DNA of 64,000 nt from Lysobacter enzymogenes (GTDB taxonomy: Bacteria > Pseudomonadota > Gammaproteobacteria > Xanthomonadales > Xanthomonadaceae), in the NCBI RefSeq assembly GCF_017355525.1, contig NZ_CP067395.1, positions 806,001 through 870,000 of the forward strand. Reading direction: 5' to 3'. Below the pieces are notes generated by a model. It saw only the letters and a program-made list of their open reading frames with translations. It had not been told where the DNA came from and searched no databases. The position numbers were made by a program, and so were the translations under genes. This document shows, piece by piece, positions 46,313 through 54,371 of this stretch. Every line of letters begins with the position of its first letter. Position 1 is the first letter of the stretch.

Positions 46313-46437
46313 ACGCAAACCCGTACTCAACGCCGTTTGCCGCACCGCCCGCACACACCGGGCGGCGCGCAGCGGCGACACTGGGCGCCGCGTCCGCTAT
46401 CGTCGGCGGCCGCGCGTTCCAGGCCAGGAGATCGAAG

Positions 46438-46905
46438 ATGTCAGGGACCCCATCGAGGCCGCGCTCGACGCGGCGGCGGTTGACCACGACGCTGGCCGTC
46501 GCCGCGCTGGCCGCGTCGCTCTCGTCGTGCGGGACGGCGGGCGCGCACAATGGCGCGTTGGCCCGCGACGGAACCAAGAAGGAAGCACCCATGAAAACAG
46601 GAGTTTCGCAGATGCTGGAAGAAATCTATTCGTCCCGGAAGCCGGTGCGCTTCGAACAGCTCGACGTCAGCGACGTGGTGCTGCGGCATATTCCGCTGGG
46701 CACCGACAAGGCCGCGGTGACGCGCCTGTTCGCGGCTTCGGACAGCTCCAAGATCGTCGAGGACAGCGCCGACAAGCTGGTGGTGCGCGACAACAAGGGC
46801 CAGGCCATGCTCGACCCCGACGCGCGTTCGGTGGTGATGACCTTTTCCTTCGACCCCGCCGGCAAGCTCGCCAAAGTCGCCGCCGTCCATCTGAAGAACC
46901 AATAA
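46438..46905 (+). CDS. Lipoprotein, probable immunity protein for the downstream T4SS effector
   Basis: A 155-residue protein with a lipoprotein signal (TLAVAALAASLSSC, lipobox LSSC near residue 31). The mature part is a small alpha/beta domain (MLEEIYSSRKPVRFEQLDVSDVVLRHIPLGTDKAAVTRLFAASDSSKIVEDSADKLVVRDNKG...). No catalytic motif is visible. It ends 15 bases before the effector gene. Immunity proteins of Xanthomonadales T4SS effectors are typically periplasmic lipoproteins encoded just upstream, so it likely neutralises that toxin. Function inferred from position and type. Confidence 0.75.
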   Translation: MSGTPSRPRSTRRRLTTTLAVAALAASLSSCGTAGAHNGALARDGTKKEAPMKTGVSQMLEEIYSSRKPVRFEQLDVSDVVLRHIPLGTDKAAVTRLFAASDSSKIVEDSADKLVVRDNKGQAMLDPDARSVVMTFSFDPAGKLAKVAAVHLKNQ

Positions 46906-46920
46906 GGAGCCGCACCGCAC

Positions 46921-47868
46921 ATGGACGAGAAGATCGAAGTCGGCTACCGCAACATCGGTTCGATCGCGGGCAAGGACTACCACCACAAGTTCCTGCTTTA
47001 CACCGACAAGAACGGCGAGCAGCACACCATCAGCGGCTGGACCGGCGAGGCCAAGCCCGACCTGCCGTACGGGCGGATGCACGTCGAGGCGCCGTTGCCG
47101 TACAACAGCAGCAACCCCGACCATCCCGACAACGCCAACGCGACCGGGCAGAAGCAGTACCGCGAGCAGATCGCGACCGGTCCGGACCTGTCCGCGACCT
47201 GGAACAAGATGGTCGCCGACGCCCAGAGCAAGAGCGACAAGTACCCGTACGACCCGCAGGTGCAGAACTCCAACACCCTGGCCGACAGTGTGCTGCGCGA
47301 CGCGAAACTGCCGGAGCCGAAGAACGACGGCTTCTTCGGCCATTGGGCGCCGGCCTCGGGCCGGGCGCTGGACGAGTCGATCAAGCCCAGCGAGCCGGGC
47401 CTCGGCAATTCCGGCCGCACCTTCAGCACCAGCGACGCCAAGCCCGATCCCGACCGCGAAGCGCAGCTGCGCGGCGACCCGTACTTCAAGCAGGCGCTGG
47501 CCGGCCTCGACAAGCTCGGTCCCGACGCCGGCGTCTACGGCAATCAGCAGGACAAGGAGCGCATCGCCGGCGCGCTGGCGGTCGAGGCGCGCGCGGCCAA
47601 GCTGCCGGAAATCCAGGAGGTCGTGCCGAGCCAGACCAACGGCAACGTGTTCGCGGTGTGGAAGAACCCGGGCAACGACGGCGATGTACTGCGCGCCCAC
47701 GTCGACAAGAACGAGGCGGCGAAGCAGCCGCTGGCGCCGAATCTGGAGAAGCTCGAGACGGCGGCGCAGCAACAGCAACAACAGCCGCAGGCGCCGGCGC
47801 AGGAACAGGCGCAGCAGCAGCAAAGCAGCGGGCAGGAAGCGCCCAGCCGCGGCGCGTTGTCGCGCTGA
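46921..47868 (+). CDS. Probable type IV secretion (X-T4SS) effector, XVIPCD-like
   Basis: A 315-residue protein without a signal peptide. Residues 1-130 form a toxin-like domain (IAGKDYHHKFLLYTDKNGEQHTISGW; later YPYDPQVQNSNTLADSVLRDA) with His and the QNSNT motif reminiscent of papain/NlpC-like or related secreted toxins, but it lacks a clear catalytic Cys. Residues of about 175-270 match XVIPCD (DPYFKQALAGLDKLGPDAGVYGNQQDKERIAGALAVEARAAKLPEI...NVFAVWKNPGN). The C-terminal tail is Gln-rich (QQQQQQPQ). It is encoded directly after a lipoprotein that is a likely immunity partner. The toxin activity (perhaps on the cell wall) is unproven. Confidence 0.78.
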   Translation: MDEKIEVGYRNIGSIAGKDYHHKFLLYTDKNGEQHTISGWTGEAKPDLPYGRMHVEAPLPYNSSNPDHPDNANATGQKQYREQIATGPDLSATWNKMVADAQSKSDKYPYDPQVQNSNTLADSVLRDAKLPEPKNDGFFGHWAPASGRALDESIKPSEPGLGNSGRTFSTSDAKPDPDREAQLRGDPYFKQALAGLDKLGPDAGVYGNQQDKERIAGALAVEARAAKLPEIQEVVPSQTNGNVFAVWKNPGNDGDVLRAHVDKNEAAKQPLAPNLEKLETAAQQQQQQPQAPAQEQAQQQQSSGQEAPSRGALSR

Positions 47869-47877
47869 TCGCTGTGC

Positions 47878-47908
47878 GGATGCGGCGGCGCGAACCGCCG
47901 CTGCATCC
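47878..47908. terminator. Hairpin at the end of the effector gene
   Basis: GGATGC-GGCGG and CCGCC-GCT-GCATCC pair across a short loop, about 10 bases after the effector stop and between convergent genes. There is no T run, so it may only stabilise the 3' end. Confidence 0.45.
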
Positions 47909-47968
47909 GGTCTCGCGGCTTCGGCGCGGCGCTCGCGGGACGGCGGATCGCGGCCCAGCGAGCCGGCG

Positions 47969-48403
47969 TCAACCCAGCGAGCGCACCCGCGGCGCCGGCC
48001 GCGACAGCACGTAGCCGGCGCTGGCGGCGAACACCAGCCCGACCCACAGCGCGAGTTTCCACGACGGATGCGCGCCCCACCAGAACAGGGCGAAACCCAG
48101 CGCCATGCCGGCGCCGGCGAAGCACTTGCCCTTGCGCGAGATCGCGCCTTGCTCGCGCCACAGCCGCAGGGTCGGGCCGTAGCGCGGGTGCGCGAGCAGG
48201 CGCTGCTCCAGCCGCGGCGAACTGCGCGCGAAGCAGGCCACCGCGAGGATCAGGAAGATCGTCGTCGGCATCACCGGCAGCAGCGCGCCGATGAAGCCGA
48301 GCGCGAGCATCAGCCAGCCCAGGGCGAACCACAGCCAGCGCATCAGCGCCGGTCCGGGCGGGCAGCGCGGGCCGGCCGGTTCATGCGAATTCTTCCTCGA
48401 CAT
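47969..48403 (-). CDS. DUF454 (YbaN-like) membrane protein
   Basis: A 144-residue inner-membrane protein. The pattern LWFALGWLMLALGFIGALLPVMPTTIFLILAVACFARSSPRLEQRLLAHPRYGPTLRLWREQGAISRKGK is DUF454/YbaN. Four helices are likely. It overlaps the upstream haem oxygenase gene by 23 bases, so both are one operon. In several proteobacteria such a gene accompanies haem uptake genes. Confidence 0.88.
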   Translation of the reverse strand: MSRKNSHEPAGPRCPPGPALMRWLWFALGWLMLALGFIGALLPVMPTTIFLILAVACFARSSPRLEQRLLAHPRYGPTLRLWREQGAISRKGKCFAGAGMALGFALFWWGAHPSWKLALWVGLVFAASAGYVLSRPAPRVRSLG

Positions 48404-48977
48404 GGCCGCGCACGCGCCGGAACGCGGCCTCGGCGCCGGCGATCACGTCGCCTTCCTGCCGCGCGTCCAGCGCCGCGCCGTCGAGCGCGGCGGTGAACTG
48501 GCGCCAGTGCCGGGCCACGCCGTCGGGATGCGCGGCCAGGTGGCGGGCGCCGAAGCCGCGGTCCAGGCCGAGCTTCGCCGCGAGCTTGTACAGCACGCTG
48601 CCGCCGAGATTCGAGCCCTCGGCCACGTACAGCCAGCCCAGCGCCTGCGCCAGCGGCAGGGCTGCGGCGGCCGGCGCGGCCGCCGGCGGCAGCGGATGGC
48701 CGAGATCGCCGAGGTCGCTGGCGATCTGGCCCAGCCGCCGGCGCGCGTCCAGTTCGGGCAGCAGCGCGTCCAGCGCTGGGTCGGCGTAGAGCGCGTCGAT
48801 ATCGCGGTGGAAGCGGTATTGCACGCGCACGAAGCGGGCGAACCGCTCGCGGCTGGCGAAGATGTCGCCGGCCATGATGCGTCGGTCGAGGCGGTCGTGG
48901 GTGGCGCGGGTCGCGGCCTTGAGGCGTTGGCTGCGGGTCGCGGCGAGCGGTTCTGACAGGGCGTCGGGCGCGTTCAT
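48381..48977 (-). CDS. Haem oxygenase (biliverdin-producing)
   Basis: A 198-residue haem oxygenase: LKAATRATHDRLDRRIM supplies the proximal His near residue 26, and GWLYVAEGSNLGGSVLYKLAAKLG is the distal helix motif. It would open haem to biliverdin, releasing iron, so it fits the iron-uptake theme of the window. The size matches HemO/PigA/BphO-type enzymes. A phytochrome is not in this window. Confidence 0.9.
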   Translation of the reverse strand: MNAPDALSEPLAATRSQRLKAATRATHDRLDRRIMAGDIFASRERFARFVRVQYRFHRDIDALYADPALDALLPELDARRRLGQIASDLGDLGHPLPPAAAPAAAALPLAQALGWLYVAEGSNLGGSVLYKLAAKLGLDRGFGARHLAAHPDGVARHWRQFTAALDGAALDARQEGDVIAGAEAAFRRVRGHVEEEFA

Positions 48978-49286
48978 TCGGTCGGGTCGGGCGGGCGCGG
49001 GGCAGGGGTGTCACAGGTAAGGACGCCTGTCGCGACCGCGCTCCCAACCCGGGCTTCGCGGTGGCGCATGCGCCGGCCGATTGCGCAAAAGCGGCCATCG
49101 GGCCCGACAGGCAAACCGCGCGGGCGGATCCATCGGGCAGACTCGCCGGATCGGCGTGTCGGGCAAACTCGCCGCCAGGGCGCCGTCCGCAAGGGTCGCT
49201 TGCGCGCCGCCCGCACGAACGCCGCACCAGCGGCCGCGCCAGCCGGCCGCGCGACTCCCACGCCCCTTCGCCGCCAGGACCTCGCC
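48978..49286. other. Gene-free gap between haem oxygenase and DUF2789
   Basis: About 309 bases between divergent genes. No family-like frame is visible. It should hold the promoters of both neighbours, but no consensus -35/-10 pair or palindrome stands out. Confidence 0.45.
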
Positions 49287-49535
49287 ATGAACACCAACGA
49301 ACCGCGCATGACCAACCTGTTCCTGCAACTGGGCCTGGACGCGGGCGACGAGGCGATCCGCGCGTTCATCCGCGATCACCAACTGCCCGCCGACGTCGCC
49401 CTGGCCGAAGCGCCGTACTGGAGCGCCGCCCAGCGCCAGTTGCTGAGCGAGCAGCTCTACGCCGACGCCGCCTGGGCCATCGTCGTCGACCAGCTCAACG
49501 AATCGCTGCACGAGGACGCGGTCGCGCGCCGCTGA
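49287..49535 (+). CDS. DUF2789 family protein
   Basis: An 82-residue small protein: MTNLFLQLGLDAGDEAIRAFIRDHQLPADVALAEAPYWSAAQRQLLSEQLYADAAWAIVVDQLNESLHE, typical of DUF2789 (helical, unknown role). The ATG at 49287 begins the conserved sequence; the longer upstream frame is Arg-rich and unlikely. Confidence 0.83.
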   Translation: MNTNEPRMTNLFLQLGLDAGDEAIRAFIRDHQLPADVALAEAPYWSAAQRQLLSEQLYADAAWAIVVDQLNESLHEDAVARR

Positions 49536-49908
49536 GCGCCCGTCGCCGCCGCGCAGCGCCGTCGCCGCGAACCGCCGGCGTTCGCGCGTTCGCCTGCGCG
49601 CGTCACGCTTCGTCACATGAACGCCATCGCGGTTACGCCGCCGCAAGCTACGCGCAAGCTTCGCCGCCGCGGACTTGCGACAATGGCCGGCGTTGCCGCG
49701 GACGTCGCGAGTCGCGAAGCGTGAAGCGCGTCACCCGCGGTTGCGGACCCAGCTAACGGCGAGGTGAACTTCCGGCCCGTCCGGGTTCGCCGCCGCGCGT
49801 CATGCTGTAGTCCGCCGTGGCTATGATGGCGAGCCACCGATGGGCCGGCGCGGAGCGCCCGCGCCATCGGCTGGGTCGACACACTATCGTCTCAAAGGAA
49901 TTGGCCGG
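49536..49908. other. Gene-free gap before the RND efflux operon
   Basis: About 373 bases. A near-perfect inverted repeat pair (CGCGCGTCACGCTTCG at 49597-49612 and CGAAGCGTGAAGCGCG at 49715-49730) with a 102-base spacer is the only visible structure. An AAAGGA ribosome site is at 49894-49899. No regulator gene is next to the operon. Confidence 0.45.
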
Positions 49909-51120
49909 ATGCGTAGTTGGGTGAAGGTGGGTTTGTGGTTGCTCGCAGCGGTGCTCGTGGTGGGCCTGGCGGTCGCGCTGCTCGGACGCGGCAAAGGCCG
50001 CAAGCAAGACAAGGACCCCGGCGCCGATGCGCCGGTGCCGGTCACCGTGGTCGCCGCCGGCGTGCAGTCGGTGCCGGTGTTCGTCAACGCGCTGGGTACG
50101 GTCAACGCGCTGAACAAAGTCACGGTGGCGCCGCAGATCGGCGGCGAACTGCTCAGCATCGATTTCCGCGAAGGCCAGGAAGTGAAGCAGGGCGACCTGC
50201 TGGCGCGGATCGATCCGCGCACCGCCCAGGCCAGCTACGACCAGGCCGCCGCGTCCAAGCGCCAGAACCAGGCCCAGCTGGCCACCGCGCGTTCCAACTA
50301 CCAGCGCTCCAACGCGCCGGAATATCGCCAGTACGTGTCCAAGACCGACCTGGACACCCAGCGCAACCAGGTCGCGCAGCTGGAAAGCGCGGTCGCCGCC
50401 AACGACGCGGCGATGCGCCAGGCCCAGGTGCAGTTGCAGTACACCCGCGTCACCGCGCCGATTTCCGGCATCGCCGGCCTGCGCAGCGTCGACGTCGGCA
50501 ACGTGCTCAACGCCGGCACCGCGCTGGTCACGCTGACCCAGGTGCACCCGATCCACGTGCTGTTCAATCTGCCCGAACGCCAGCTGCAGGGCGTGCGCGA
50601 GGCGCAGCGGGCCGGGCCGGTCATGGTCGGCGCGCTCGACCGCGGCGACGCGCACGCGCTGACCGCCGACGGCCGCCTCGACGTGGTCGACAACCAGATC
50701 AGCGCCGACAGCGGCACCTTCCGCGCCCGCGCCGTGTTCGACAACGCCGACAACGCGCTGTGGCCGGGCCAGTTCGTCAACGTGCGCCTGCGCCTGCGCA
50801 CGATCGAAAGCGGGCTGGTGGTGCCGGTGCAGGCGGTGATGCGCGGCACCGACAGCGAATACGTCTACGTCGTGCAGGCCGACAACACGGTGGCGATGCG
50901 CACGGTCAAGACCGGGGTGGAGGCCGACGACAACCGGATCCTGGTCGTCTCGGGCCTCAAGGCCGGCGAGCGCGTGGTCACCGAAGGCCAATTCCGGCTC
51001 AAGCCCGGCAGCAAGGTCACCGCGCTGGCGCCGGGCGACGCCGGCAAGCCGGCGCCGGCCAAGGCCGACGCCAAGCCGTCCGACACTCCCGCCGCCAAGG
51101 CGCCGTCGGCCGCGCGCTGA
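49909..51120 (+). CDS. RND efflux periplasmic adaptor (MdtA-like)
   Basis: A 403-residue membrane fusion protein: N-terminal anchor helix (KVGLWLLAAVLVVGLAVALLG), lipoyl half-motifs (VAPQIGGELLSIDFREGQEVKQGDLLARIDPRTAQASYDQA and VQLQYTRVTAPISGIAGLRSVDVGNVL) around a helical hairpin, then beta-barrel and membrane-proximal domains. A Pro/Ala/Lys tail follows. It links the two pumps encoded downstream to an outer-membrane channel encoded elsewhere. The start at 49909 follows AAAGGA. Confidence 0.92.
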   Translation: MRSWVKVGLWLLAAVLVVGLAVALLGRGKGRKQDKDPGADAPVPVTVVAAGVQSVPVFVNALGTVNALNKVTVAPQIGGELLSIDFREGQEVKQGDLLARIDPRTAQASYDQAAASKRQNQAQLATARSNYQRSNAPEYRQYVSKTDLDTQRNQVAQLESAVAANDAAMRQAQVQLQYTRVTAPISGIAGLRSVDVGNVLNAGTALVTLTQVHPIHVLFNLPERQLQGVREAQRAGPVMVGALDRGDAHALTADGRLDVVDNQISADSGTFRARAVFDNADNALWPGQFVNVRLRLRTIESGLVVPVQAVMRGTDSEYVYVVQADNTVAMRTVKTGVEADDNRILVVSGLKAGERVVTEGQFRLKPGSKVTALAPGDAGKPAPAKADAKPSDTPAAKAPSAAR

Positions 51121-51152
51121 GCGCCGGCCGACGCCTGAGCAAGGACCCGCCC

Positions 51153-54100
51153 GTGGGCTTTTCGACCCTTTTCATCCGCCGCCCGGTCGCCACCGCCCTG
51201 TTGATGGCGGGGCTGCTGCTGCTCGGCATCCTCGGTTACCGCCAGTTGCCGGTGGCGGCGCTGCCGGAGATCGACGCGCCGAGCCTGGTGGTGACCACCC
51301 AGTACCCCGGCGCCAACGCCACCACCATGGCGGCGCTGGTGACCACGCCGCTGGAGCGCCAGTTCGGGCAGATTTCCGGGCTGGAGCTGATGACCTCGGA
51401 TTCGTCGGCGGGCCTGTCGACGATCACCCTGCAGTTCGCGATGGACCGCGACATCGACATCGCCGCGCAGGACGTGCAGGCGGCGATCCGCCAGGCCACC
51501 TTGCCGCAGTCGCTGCCGTACCAGCCGGTCTACAACCGGGTCAATCCGGCCGACGCGGCCATCGTCACCCTGAAGCTGACCTCCGACACGCGGCCGCTGC
51601 GCGAGGTCAACAACTTCGCCGATTCGATCCTGGCCCAGCGCTTGGCCCAGGTGAAGGGCGTGGGCCTGGTGTCGATCGCCGGCAACCTGCGGCCGGCGGT
51701 GCGGATCCAGGTCAATCCGGCGCAGCTGTCGAACATGGGCATGACCCTGGAAGACCTGCGCAGCGCGCTGACCCGGGCCAACGTCAACGCGCCGAAGGGC
51801 TCGCTCAACGGCAAGACCCAGTCCTACAGCATCGGCACCAACGACCAGCTCGCCGACGCCGCCGAATACCGCCAGACCATCGTCAGCTACAAGGACGGCG
51901 CGCCGGTGCGGCTGTCGGACGTGGCCGAGGTCATCGACGGCATCGAGAACGACCAGCTCGCCGCCTGGGCCGACGGCAAATCGGCGGTGCTGCTGGAAGT
52001 GCGGCGCCAGCCCGGCGCCAACATCGTCCAGACCGTCGCTGCGATCCGCGACCTGCTGCCGCAACTGCGCAGCGTGCTGCCGGCCGACGTGCACCTGGAC
52101 ATCTTCTCCGACCGCACCGAAACCATCCGCGCCTCGGTCCACGAGGTCCAGTTCACCCTGCTGCTGACCATCGGCCTGGTGGTCGCGGTGATCTTCGTGT
52201 TCTTGCGCCGCTTGTGGGCGACGGTGATTCCCTCGGTCGCGGTGCCGCTGTCGCTGGCCGGCACCTTCGCGGTGATGGCCTTCGCCGGCATGTCGCTCGA
52301 CAACCTGTCGCTGATGGCGCTGGTGGTGGCGACCGGTTTCGTGGTCGACGATGCGATCGTGATGATCGAGAACATCGTGCGCTACATCGAGCAGGGCAAG
52401 AGCGGCAAGGAAGCGGCCGAGATCGGCGCGCGCCAGATCGGCTTCACCGTGCTGTCGCTGACCGTGTCGCTGGTGGCGGTGTTCCTGCCGCTGCTGCTGA
52501 TGCCCGGCGTCACCGGCCGCCTGTTCCACGAGTTCGCCTGGGTGCTGAGCACCGCGGTGGTGCTGTCGATGCTGGTGTCGCTGACCCTGACGCCGATGAT
52601 GTGCGCCTACCTGCTCAAGCCCGACGCGCTGCCGGAGAGCGAGGACGCGCACGAGCGCGGCGACGGCAAGCGCACCTTGTGGGCGCGCACGGTCGGCCTG
52701 TACGAGCGCAGCCTGGACTGGGTGCTGGCGCGGCAGGCGCTGACCCTGGCGGTGGCCGCGGCGGCGGTGGCGCTGACCGTGGTGCTGTACATCGCCATTC
52801 CCAAGGGCCTGCTGCCCGAGCAGGACACCGGCCTGATCACCGGCGTGGTCCAGGCCGACCAGAGCGTGGCGTTCCCGCAGATGCAGCAGCGCACCCTGGC
52901 GGTGGCCGAGGCGCTGCGCCACGACCCGGCGGTGACCGGCGTGTCGGCCTTCATCGGCGCCGGCAGCATGAACCCGACCTTGAACCAGGGCCAGCTGTCG
53001 ATCGTGCTGAAGACGCGCGGCGACCGCGACGGCCTCGACGAGATCCTGCCGCGTTTGCAGAAGGCCGCCGCCGGCATTCCGGGCGTCGCGCTGTACCTCA
53101 AGCCGGTGCAGGACGTGACCCTGGACACCCGCGTCGCCGCGACCGAATACCAGTACTCGCTGTCCGGCGTCGACGCGGCCCAGGTCGCGGCGCAGGCGGC
53201 GCGCATGACCGCGGCGCTGCGCGAGCTGCCGGAACTGGTCGACGTCGACAACAACCTGTCGAGCCAGGGCCGCGCCCTGCAGCTGAGCATCGACCGCGAC
53301 AAGGCCAGCGTGCTCGGGGTGCCGATGCAGACCATCGACGACACCCTCTACGACGCGTTCGGCCAGCGCCAGATCTCGACCATCTTCACCGAGATCAACC
53401 AGTACCGGGTGGTGCTGGAAGTGGCGCCGCAGTTCCGCACCAAGGACGCGCTGCTGGAACAGCTCGCGGTGGCCTCGAACGGTTCCGGCGCGCTGACCGG
53501 CAGCAACGCCACCGGCTTCGGCCAGGTCGCGTCGAGCAACTCGGCCACCTCCACCGGCATCGGCAACCGCGACACCGGCATCCGCGTCGGCGCCGCTGGC
53601 ATCATTCCGCTGTCGACCCTGGCCGAGGCCAAGGTGGTCAACACGCCGCTGGTGGTCAGCCACCAGCAGCAGCTGCCGGCGGCGACGATCCTGTTCAACG
53701 TCGCGCCCGGCTATTCGCTGTCGCAGGCGGTCGAAGCGATCGAGCGCGCGCGCGACGAACTGCAGCTGCCGACCCAGGTGCGCGGCCAATTCGTCGGCAA
53801 GGCGGCCGAGTTCACCGGCAGCCAGACCGACGTGGTGTGGCTGCTGCTGGCGTCGCTGGTGGTGATCTACATCGTGCTCGGCGTGCTGTACGAGAGCTAC
53901 ATCCACCCGATCACGATCATCTCGACCCTGCCGCCGGCCGGGGTCGGCGCGTTGCTGGCGCTGATGGCGTGCGGGCTGAGCCTGTCGGTCGACGGCATCG
54001 TCGGCATCGTGCTGCTGATCGGCATCGTCAAGAAGAACGGCATCATGATGGTCGACTTCGCGATCGAGGCGCAGCGCGCCGGCGCCAGCGCGCACGAGGC

Positions 54101-54371
54101 GATCCGCCGCGCCTGCCTGCTGCGCTTCCGCCCGATCATGATGACCACCCTGGCCGCGTTGCTCGGCGCGCTGCCGCTGGCGCTGGGCACCGGCATCGGT
54201 TCGGAACTGCGCCGGCCGCTGGGCCTGTCGATCGTCGGCGGCCTGCTGCTGTCGCAGCTGGTCACGCTGTACACCACGCCGGTGATCTACCTGTATATGG
54301 AGCGCTACCAGGAATGGCTGCGGCGCCGGCGCGAAGCGCGCGAGGCGCGCGCCGCGGTGGCGCAGGCATGA
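51153..54371 (+). CDS. RND efflux pump subunit (MdtB-like)
   Basis: A 1072-residue RND transporter starting at GTG 51153, preceded by AAGGA. Twelve helices and two large periplasmic loops are visible: FIRRPVATALLMAGLLLLGILGYRQLPVAALPEIDAPSLVVTTQYPGANATTMAALVTTPLERQFGQI, with the proton-relay region VVATGFVVDDAIVMIENI. It is likely one half of an MdtBC-type heteromeric pump for drugs or bile-like compounds. It is translationally coupled (ATGA) to the next gene. Confidence 0.93.
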   Translation: MGFSTLFIRRPVATALLMAGLLLLGILGYRQLPVAALPEIDAPSLVVTTQYPGANATTMAALVTTPLERQFGQISGLELMTSDSSAGLSTITLQFAMDRDIDIAAQDVQAAIRQATLPQSLPYQPVYNRVNPADAAIVTLKLTSDTRPLREVNNFADSILAQRLAQVKGVGLVSIAGNLRPAVRIQVNPAQLSNMGMTLEDLRSALTRANVNAPKGSLNGKTQSYSIGTNDQLADAAEYRQTIVSYKDGAPVRLSDVAEVIDGIENDQLAAWADGKSAVLLEVRRQPGANIVQTVAAIRDLLPQLRSVLPADVHLDIFSDRTETIRASVHEVQFTLLLTIGLVVAVIFVFLRRLWATVIPSVAVPLSLAGTFAVMAFAGMSLDNLSLMALVVATGFVVDDAIVMIENIVRYIEQGKSGKEAAEIGARQIGFTVLSLTVSLVAVFLPLLLMPGVTGRLFHEFAWVLSTAVVLSMLVSLTLTPMMCAYLLKPDALPESEDAHERGDGKRTLWARTVGLYERSLDWVLARQALTLAVAAAAVALTVVLYIAIPKGLLPEQDTGLITGVVQADQSVAFPQMQQRTLAVAEALRHDPAVTGVSAFIGAGSMNPTLNQGQLSIVLKTRGDRDGLDEILPRLQKAAAGIPGVALYLKPVQDVTLDTRVAATEYQYSLSGVDAAQVAAQAARMTAALRELPELVDVDNNLSSQGRALQLSIDRDKASVLGVPMQTIDDTLYDAFGQRQISTIFTEINQYRVVLEVAPQFRTKDALLEQLAVASNGSGALTGSNATGFGQVASSNSATSTGIGNRDTGIRVGAAGIIPLSTLAEAKVVNTPLVVSHQQQLPAATILFNVAPGYSLSQAVEAIERARDELQLPTQVRGQFVGKAAEFTGSQTDVVWLLLASLVVIYIVLGVLYESYIHPITIISTLPPAGVGALLALMACGLSLSVDGIVGIVLLIGIVKKNGIMMVDFAIEAQRAGASAHEAIRRACLLRFRPIMMTTLAALLGALPLALGTGIGSELRRPLGLSIVGGLLLSQLVTLYTTPVIYLYMERYQEWLRRRREAREARAAVAQA

